The notes beneath the pieces were generated by a model that did no database searches, was not told the origin of the DNA, and worked only from the letters and a program-made list of their open reading frames with translations. Shown in pieces: positions 9,807 through 14,103 of a DNA stretch of 14,103 nt. Origin of the DNA: Lactobacillaceae bacterium (GTDB lineage Bacteria > Bacillota > Bacilli > Lactobacillales > Lactobacillaceae); contig CADFHB010000017.1 in assembly GCA_902834055.1 (NCBI GenBank), forward strand, positions 1 to 14,103, in the 5' to 3' direction. Made by a program: the position numbers and the translations under genes. Position 1 is the first letter of the stretch. Every line of letters starts with the position of its first letter.

Positions 9807-12293
9807 TTACTTAACAACCGTCGTCTGTGCCGTGGTGGGGTTCTTGACCTTAACCGTAATCGCACCACGGTGAGCACCGACCGTGACGGTGTCACCAGCT
9901 TTTATTTCACCATCAATCAGCGCCGTACTCAAACGGTCTTCAATCCGGTCTTGAATTGCCCGCCGGAGTGGCCGGGCACCATATTCAGGATCATAGCCCA
10001 CTGCCGCGATTAGGTCAATCGCTGCCGGTGTCACCTTAAGCTTAATGCCTTGATCAGCAACCCGGGTCCGCAATTCATTTGTCATCAGCTTAACGACCTG
10101 GTGCAATTCCTGCTTATTCAAGGAATGGAAGATAATCGTTTCATCGATCCGGTTCAAGAACTCTGGCCGGAAGTGTAACTTTAACTGTTGGCGAATTGCC
10201 CCGGCCATCGCCTGGTAATCCTGGCTTAGGTCCCGGGCACCAAAACCGACTTCCTTCTCATCTTGCAACTGGGTCGCACCCAGGTTAGAAGTCATAATAA
10301 TGATTGTATTCCGAAAGTCAACCTTGCGTCCCTTTGAGTCGGTCAAATAACCATCATCAAGGACCTGGAGCAAGAGGTTGAAGACATCGGGGTGGGCTTT
10401 TTCCGCCTCATCAAGTAGGACAACTGAGTAAGGGTGTTGGCGAACCTTTTCGGTTAATTGGCCCCCCTCGTCGTAACCAACATAACCCGGAGCCGCACCG
10501 ATTAGGCGACTGGTACTGTATTTTTCCATGTACTCAGACATATCGATCCGGATCATGTTATCTTCCGAACCAAACATCGCCTCCGCAAGGGCCTTCGCTA
10601 ATTCGGTCTTCCCAACCCCCGTCGGTCCTAAGAACATAAAGGAACCAATCGGCCGGTTAGGGTTCTTCAATCCGCTGCGGGCGCGCCGGATTGCCTTGGC
10701 AACCGCATCAACCGCTTTTTCTTGTCCAATCACCCGCTTGTGCAACACCTTCTCCAGGTTGATCAAGCGGTCGCTTTCACTGCGTTTAAGCTGAGTGAGC
10801 GGCACACCGGTCCATTCCGCAACCACCTTAGCAACGTCTTCGCCGGTAACCTTCAAACGGTAGTGCTGGTGATCCGCTTGTTCCTCCGCCTTTTCCGTTT
10901 GCTGGTTAAGTTTGGCACGCAGGGTTAATTCTTGTTCCCGTAAGTCCGCGGCCCGGTCGAAGTCCTGTTGCTCAATTGCCCCCTCCTTTTCGGCTTGGAG
11001 ACGGTGAATTTGTTCCGTTAGCGATGGTTTCCGGTTCTTCTTTTCTTCTGAATCGATCCGGACCATTGCCGCCGACTCATCCATCAAGTCAATCGCCTTA
11101 TCAGGGAGGAAGCGGTCCGCAATGTAGCGGTCCGAAAGCTTAACAGCCTGTTCTAAGGCATCGTCAGTAATCTGGGCGTGGTGGTGGGCCTCATACTTTG
11201 GTCGCAGGCCCTTCAGAATTTCCAGTGTTTCTTCTGGGGTCGGCTCATCAACCCGGACGGTCGCAAACCGCCGCTCTAGTGCGGCATCGGACTCAATGTA
11301 CTTTTGATATTCATCAAGCGTCGTTGCCCCAATCGTTTGCAGCTCGCCCCGGGCTAGTGCCGGCTTCAAGATGTTAGAAGCATCAATTGCCCCTTCGGCA
11401 CCACCAGCGCCAATTAGGGTGTGGAGCTCATCGATAAAGAGGATCACGTGACCATCCTGTTGGATTTCTTCAATCACCTTTTTTAAGCGATTTTCAAATT
11501 CTCCCCGGTACTTAGTACCCGCAACTAAGGAACCCATATCAAGGACCATCAAACGCTTCGTAGTCATTTCCGTTGGTACCGTCCCCGCAACCATTCGCTG
11601 CGCTAGGCCCTCGGCAATGGCCGTTTTACCGACACCCGGTTCACCAATTAACACCGGATTGTTCTTAGTTCGTCGACTCAGAATTTGAATTGTCCGCTTA
11701 ATCTCTTGGTCCCGGCCCACTACCGGGTCCAGCTGACCACTGCGGGCCATCTGCGTTAAGTCACGTGCTAGTTTATCCAGGGTCGGTGTACCGCTCTTCC
11801 GGTTCGCACCGCTCGACCGGTCACCAGCCTGGCGCCGCAGTTGGCTCTCGGCCACACCCAAACGGCGCAGGGTCACTTTCCGCATCTGCCGCGGTAACAC
11901 ATCAAGGCTATAGAGAATTCGGGAAGACAATACACTGTCATCGGCAATCAGCGCCAATAAAAGGTGCTCAGTGCCAATCTTTAACGAGTGCATCTGCTGG
12001 GCCTCTTGTCCTGCCAGTGAAAGGACTTGCTTAGCCTTGGGTGAATATGGCAGGTAGTCTGCCGGGCCCAGCTGGTCAAGGGTTCCATACCCGATTAAGC
12101 GTTCAATTTCCTCACGAATATCGTCGCTCGTAATTGAAAACTGTTCAAAAATTTTATTAGCGATGCCATCCTTGTCCATTGCCAGAGCCAATAGAAGATG
12201 CTCGGTCCCTACTGCTTGGTGTTTAAAGTATTTAGCTTGTTCATGAGCAATCATCAAAACATGCTTGGCACTCGGGGTAAACATGTTATCCAT
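9807..12293 (-). CDS. clpC: AAA+ chaperone/unfoldase ClpC, ATPase subunit of ClpCP protease
   Basis: A hexameric Hsp100 unfoldase that feeds substrates to ClpP. Residue numbers here count from the TTG at 12299. Two Clp-N repeats lie at about 6-145. The first AAA+ domain has Walker A GEPGVGKT (219-226), Walker B FIDE (288-291) and arginine finger region ERRF. A middle domain with a UVR-like segment is at about 425-475 ([15 protein letters not shown]), typical of ClpC rather than ClpA or ClpE. The second AAA+ domain has Walker A GPTGVGKT (558-565) and Walker [13 protein letters not shown] (683-687) is the ClpP-docking loop. The frame opens at TTG 12299 (830 residues), but AAGGG lies only 4 bp from it; ATG at 12293 is 10 bp away and gives [10 protein letters not shown] (828 residues), the usual family start, so I choose it. 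It follows ctsR by 15 bp in one operon and is repressed by CtsR. Confidence 0.97.
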   Translation of the reverse strand: MDNMFTPSAKHVLMIAHEQAKYFKHQAVGTEHLLLALAMDKDGIANKIFEQFSITSDDIREEIERLIGYGTLDQLGPADYLPYSPKAKQVLSLAGQEAQQMHSLKIGTEHLLLALIADDSVLSSRILYSLDVLPRQMRKVTLRRLGVAESQLRRQAGDRSSGANRKSGTPTLDKLARDLTQMARSGQLDPVVGRDQEIKRTIQILSRRTKNNPVLIGEPGVGKTAIAEGLAQRMVAGTVPTEMTTKRLMVLDMGSLVAGTKYRGEFENRLKKVIEEIQQDGHVILFIDELHTLIGAGGAEGAIDASNILKPALARGELQTIGATTLDEYQKYIESDAALERRFATVRVDEPTPEETLEILKGLRPKYEAHHHAQITDDALEQAVKLSDRYIADRFLPDKAIDLMDESAAMVRIDSEEKKNRKPSLTEQIHRLQAEKEGAIEQQDFDRAADLREQELTLRAKLNQQTEKAEEQADHQHYRLKVTGEDVAKVVAEWTGVPLTQLKRSESDRLINLEKVLHKRVIGQEKAVDAVAKAIRRARSGLKNPNRPIGSFMFLGPTGVGKTELAKALAEAMFGSEDNMIRIDMSEYMEKYSTSRLIGAAPGYVGYDEGGQLTEKVRQHPYSVVLLDEAEKAHPDVFNLLLQVLDDGYLTDSKGRKVDFRNTIIIMTSNLGATQLQDEKEVGFGARDLSQDYQAMAGAIRQQLKLHFRPEFLNRIDETIIFHSLNKQELHQVVKLMTNELRTRVADQGIKLKVTPAAIDLIAAVGYDPEYGARPLRRAIQDRIEDRLSTALIDGEIKAGDTVTVGAHRGAITVKVKNPTTAQTTVVK

Positions 12294-12308
12294 TAGCAAT
12301 CATCCCTT

Positions 12309-12776
12309 CTAACTTTCATACCGCAACCGGTTCAGTAGTGAAATCAATACTCGTGCTCTCAATTGTGACTCAACATCAGTATTCCCTACGTCGAGGGTTT
12401 GCTTTGACAATGCCACCAGCATTAAGTCCCCCTCCCGTTGGGTAATCACCTTCTCATCGTACAAGGTTTGAACGATCGCAAAGGCATCGCGTTCGCGGAT
12501 TGAGTCACCAATTGTCTGGATCAATGAGTTTAACACGTCAACATTATCAAGTAAATTAACTCGCTCGATCCGGATATAACCGCCACCACCACGCTTACTC
12601 TTGACGAGGTAGCCGTTTTGAATGGTAAAGCGGGTCTTAATGACGTAGTTAATTTGTGATGGTACCACGTCAAAATGGTTGGCAATCTCAGAGCGGCGAA
12701 TTTCCACCTGGGCGGAGTCACCAAGGATTTCTTTTAAGTACGCTTCAATTATGTCTGAAATACTCCGGTTTTCCAT
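12309..12776 (-). CDS. ctsR: Class III heat-shock repressor CtsR
   Basis: 155 residues, normal length. This dimeric winged-helix repressor binds tandem RGTCAAA repeats and represses clp genes until heat inactivates it. Visible features are the N-terminal start SISDIIEAYLKEIL, the helix-turn-helix at about 26-50 (RRSEIANHFDVVPSQINYVI), and the glycine-rich wing KRGGGGYIRI (61-70). Arg62 and Gly64 occupy the positions known in Bacillus-type CtsR for DNA binding and thermosensing. The C-terminal dimerisation half ends LLNRLRYES. The ATG start has GGGAGGG 6 bp upstream. It is first in a two-gene operon with clpC, and its TAG stop touches the clpC ribosome binding site. The mcsA and mcsB genes found between ctsR and clpC in Bacillus are absent. 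A CtsR box in its own promoter indicates autoregulation. Confidence 0.97.
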   Translation of the reverse strand: MENRSISDIIEAYLKEILGDSAQVEIRRSEIANHFDVVPSQINYVIKTRFTIQNGYLVKSKRGGGGYIRIERVNLLDNVDVLNSLIQTIGDSIRERDAFAIVQTLYDEKVITQREGDLMLVALSKQTLDVGNTDVESQLRARVLISLLNRLRYES

Positions 12777-12795
12777 GATTCGCCCTCCCTCATTT

Positions 12796-12812
12796 TCTGA
12801 CTAATACTGACC
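12796..12812 (-). promoter_or_regulatory. CtsR operator (tandem heptad)
   Basis: Minus-strand GGTCAGT-ATT-AGTCAGA matches the CtsR consensus RGTCAAA-NAN-RGTCAAA at 5/7 and 6/7 with the required 3-bp spacing. It begins 3 bp after the ctsR -10, over the expected start point, where a bound CtsR dimer would block transcription of its own operon. Confidence 0.85.
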
Positions 12813-12815
12813 ATT

Positions 12816-12844
12816 ATTTTATCATAATTTACCGTCCCTGCCTA
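12816..12844 (-). promoter_or_regulatory. Promoter of the ctsR-clpC operon
   Basis: Minus strand: -35 TAGGCA (12844-12839, 4/6), 17-bp spacer, -10 TAAAAT (12821-12816, 5/6) with the extended element TGA just before it. The CtsR operator lies immediately downstream. Confidence 0.75.
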
Positions 12845-12868
12845 ATCAAAGGCCTTCAGCTACTATGT

Positions 12869-12905
12869 AAAAAAGAGGCCTGCAGTACAAACTACAGTCC
12901 TCTTT
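12869..12905 (-). terminator. Intrinsic terminator of the alcohol dehydrogenase gene
   Basis: On the minus strand AAAGAGGACTGTAG pairs with CTGCAGGCCTCTTT (one mismatch, one G-U) around loop TTTGTA, followed by a run of six T that overlaps the stem end. It lies 24 bp beyond the adh stop and separates that gene from the ctsR promoter. Confidence 0.88.
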
Positions 12906-12928
12906 GCTTAATTTATTTAATCGTAAAA

Positions 12929-13951
12929 TTACTTTTCAAGGGAGAAGTCAACAACGTTACGACCAACAACCTTGTTGTCCTTCAATTCTTGAATCATGTC
13001 ATTGATTTCAGAAAGCTTCCGGGTCTTAACGATTGGGTGAACCTTACCTTCAGCACCGAATTGGAAACATTCAGCCAGGTCTTGACGAGTACCAACCAAT
13101 GAACCGGCAACAATGATCCCATCCAAAACAGTCTTAGCAATGTTTAGCTTCATGTCACCCTGTGGCAAAGCAACGGCAACCAGACGACCATCTGGACGAA
13201 GCGAGTTAACGGCTTGGTCAAAGGCTGCAGTAGTAACAGCAGTAACAACTGCGGCGTGAACACCGCCAACCTTTTCTTGGATCTGTTCGTCAACGTTGTC
13301 ATCGTGACGGTTAATGCAAATTTCCGCACCGTTTTCCTTAGCAGCCTTCAGCTTGTCTTCGTTACCATCAACGGCAATTACGTGGGCGCCAAAGACGTTG
13401 TGGGCAAATTGGATACCAAGGTTACCCAAACCACCAGCACCAACGATTGATACCCATTGGCCAGGCTTGATGTCGGCAACCTTCAATGCCTTGTACATCG
13501 TAACACCGGCACAAGTCAGTGAAGTAGCTTCAACTGGGTCCAAGCCTTCTGGAACCTTAACAGCGTAGTCAGCTGGAACAATACATTGTTCAGCCATAGC
13601 ACCATCGGCGGTGTAACCAGCGTTCAAGACGTTCCGGCAAAGCGTTTCACGACCAGTCAGGCAGTATTCACAGTGGCCACAACCCTTGAAGAACCAAGCA
13701 ATTGATACCCGGTCACCAACCTTTAAGCTGGTAACACCAGGAGCAACCTTTGATACACGACCAACACCTTCGTGACCAATAATCCGACCAGGCTTCTTAC
13801 CGAAGTCACCAGCGGCACAGTGAAGGTCAGTGTGGCAAAGACCACAGTATTCCATATCAACTAAGGCTTCACCAGGCTTCAAATCACGAAGCTTAACGTC
13901 CTTAACAGTAACGTATCCATCTACTGGATCATTGATAACAGCAGCTTTCAT
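12929..13951 (-). CDS. adhP: Zinc-dependent NAD alcohol dehydrogenase (AdhP-type)
   Basis: A medium-chain dehydrogenase interconverting primary alcohols and aldehydes with NAD(H), probably ethanol/acetaldehyde as an NADH sink in fermentation; 340 residues, the AdhP length. Catalytic zinc ligands are Cys39 (GLCHTDLH), His60 (GHEGVGRV) and Cys147 (LTCAGVT). The structural zinc has the full set Cys91, Cys94, Cys97 and Cys105. The Rossmann motif [11 protein letters not shown] (171-181) is followed by Asp195 at the end of beta-2, favouring NAD over NADP. The ATG start has AAGGAGA about 10 bp upstream. It is a monocistronic unit with its own terminator and a Rex-like operator. The family is certain; the gene name (adhP or adhA) and physiological substrate are inferred. 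Catalytic residues are all present. Confidence 0.96.
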   Translation of the reverse strand: MKAAVINDPVDGYVTVKDVKLRDLKPGEALVDMEYCGLCHTDLHCAAGDFGKKPGRIIGHEGVGRVSKVAPGVTSLKVGDRVSIAWFFKGCGHCEYCLTGRETLCRNVLNAGYTADGAMAEQCIVPADYAVKVPEGLDPVEATSLTCAGVTMYKALKVADIKPGQWVSIVGAGGLGNLGIQFAHNVFGAHVIAVDGNEDKLKAAKENGAEICINRHDDNVDEQIQEKVGGVHAAVVTAVTTAAFDQAVNSLRPDGRLVAVALPQGDMKLNIAKTVLDGIIVAGSLVGTRQDLAECFQFGAEGKVHPIVKTRKLSEINDMIQELKDNKVVGRNVVDFSLEK

Positions 13952-13976
13952 ATGCTAAGATCTCCTTCTCAAAGAC

Positions 13977-13994
13977 ATGTTATATTTTTCACAA
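13977..13994 (-). promoter_or_regulatory. Candidate Rex operator of the alcohol dehydrogenase gene
   Basis: Minus-strand TTGTGAAAAATATAACAT matches the Rex consensus TTGTGAAATATTTCACAA at 14 of 18 positions, including the whole first half-site. It covers the predicted start point, just downstream of the -10. Rex senses the NADH/NAD balance and commonly represses alcohol dehydrogenase genes in Gram-positive bacteria. No Rex gene is in this window, so regulation is inferred. Confidence 0.65.
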
Positions 13995-13999
13995 TTATT

Positions 14000-14028
14000 A
14001 TAATAGCAGACTGATTTTCGTTTTTAAA
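14000..14028 (-). promoter_or_regulatory. Predicted promoter of the alcohol dehydrogenase gene
   Basis: Minus strand: -35 TTTAAA (14028-14023, 4/6), 17-bp spacer, -10 TATTAT (14005-14000) preceded by extended element TGC. An overlapping TATAAT (14002-13997) is an alternative -10 with poorer -35 spacing. The remainder to the window end is A/T-rich, with no further gene visible. Confidence 0.6.
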
Positions 14029-14103
14029 CCCTTCTTTTAAAGATTTTGTGAAATGAAAATTTTACATTCAATAGTTAATTAACCACAAAGACACCGCTAT
14101 CAA

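Noticed and set aside
12297..12299. TTG as the clpC start codon
   Set aside because: It is only about 4 bp from AAGGG. ATG at 12293 has good spacing and gives the usual ClpC N-terminus.
12530..12724. 64-codon minus-strand frame inside ctsR
   Set aside because: It is out of frame within ctsR, whose own frame shows all family motifs.

Overview
The window looks like chromosome of a lactic acid bacterium of the Lactobacillaceae. Limosilactobacillus is my best guess from protein similarity as I remember it, and the species is not determined. The basis is a low-GC Gram-positive RpoB/RpoC pair, a CtsR-controlled clpC without mcsA/mcsB, strong AGGAGG-type ribosome binding sites with several TTG starts, and an IS30-type transposase. 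All complete genes lie on the minus strand. Read 5'->3' in the direction of transcription the order is adh - ctsR - clpC - tetR - rpoB - rpoC - DUF998-like membrane protein. The only plus-strand gene is the IS30 transposase tail at the left edge, which converges on the membrane-protein gene.

Right part (about 9750-14103). A zinc alcohol dehydrogenase is a single-gene unit with its own terminator and a Rex-like operator over its predicted start point. It is followed by the heat-shock operon ctsR-clpC, with a clear tandem CtsR box just downstream of the -10. A hairpin terminator closes that operon. A lone TetR-family regulator follows, with its own -10 box.

Centre (about 8846-9081). The rpoB promoter is almost perfect: TTGACA, 17 bp spacer, TATACT. 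It is followed by a leader of about 184 nt. A 17-bp long-range stem with one mismatch encloses about 115 nt that hold a small hairpin, a textbook intrinsic terminator with eight U residues, and another hairpin. This is the most interesting structure in the window. It fits the published 'Lacto-rpoB' RNA motif in its location and host group, and it suggests that RNA polymerase core synthesis is controlled by premature termination.

Left part (1-8845). rpoB and rpoC form the core RNA polymerase operon. An intrinsic terminator follows rpoC, and only about five bases further begins the ribosome binding site of an unusual membrane protein. That protein has an AbrB/MazE-like N-terminal segment followed by about ten membrane helices, with a DUF998-like second half. 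The IS30-family element ends a few bases beyond its stop codon. No tRNA, rRNA or CRISPR array was seen, and no gene-free stretch exceeds 300 bases.
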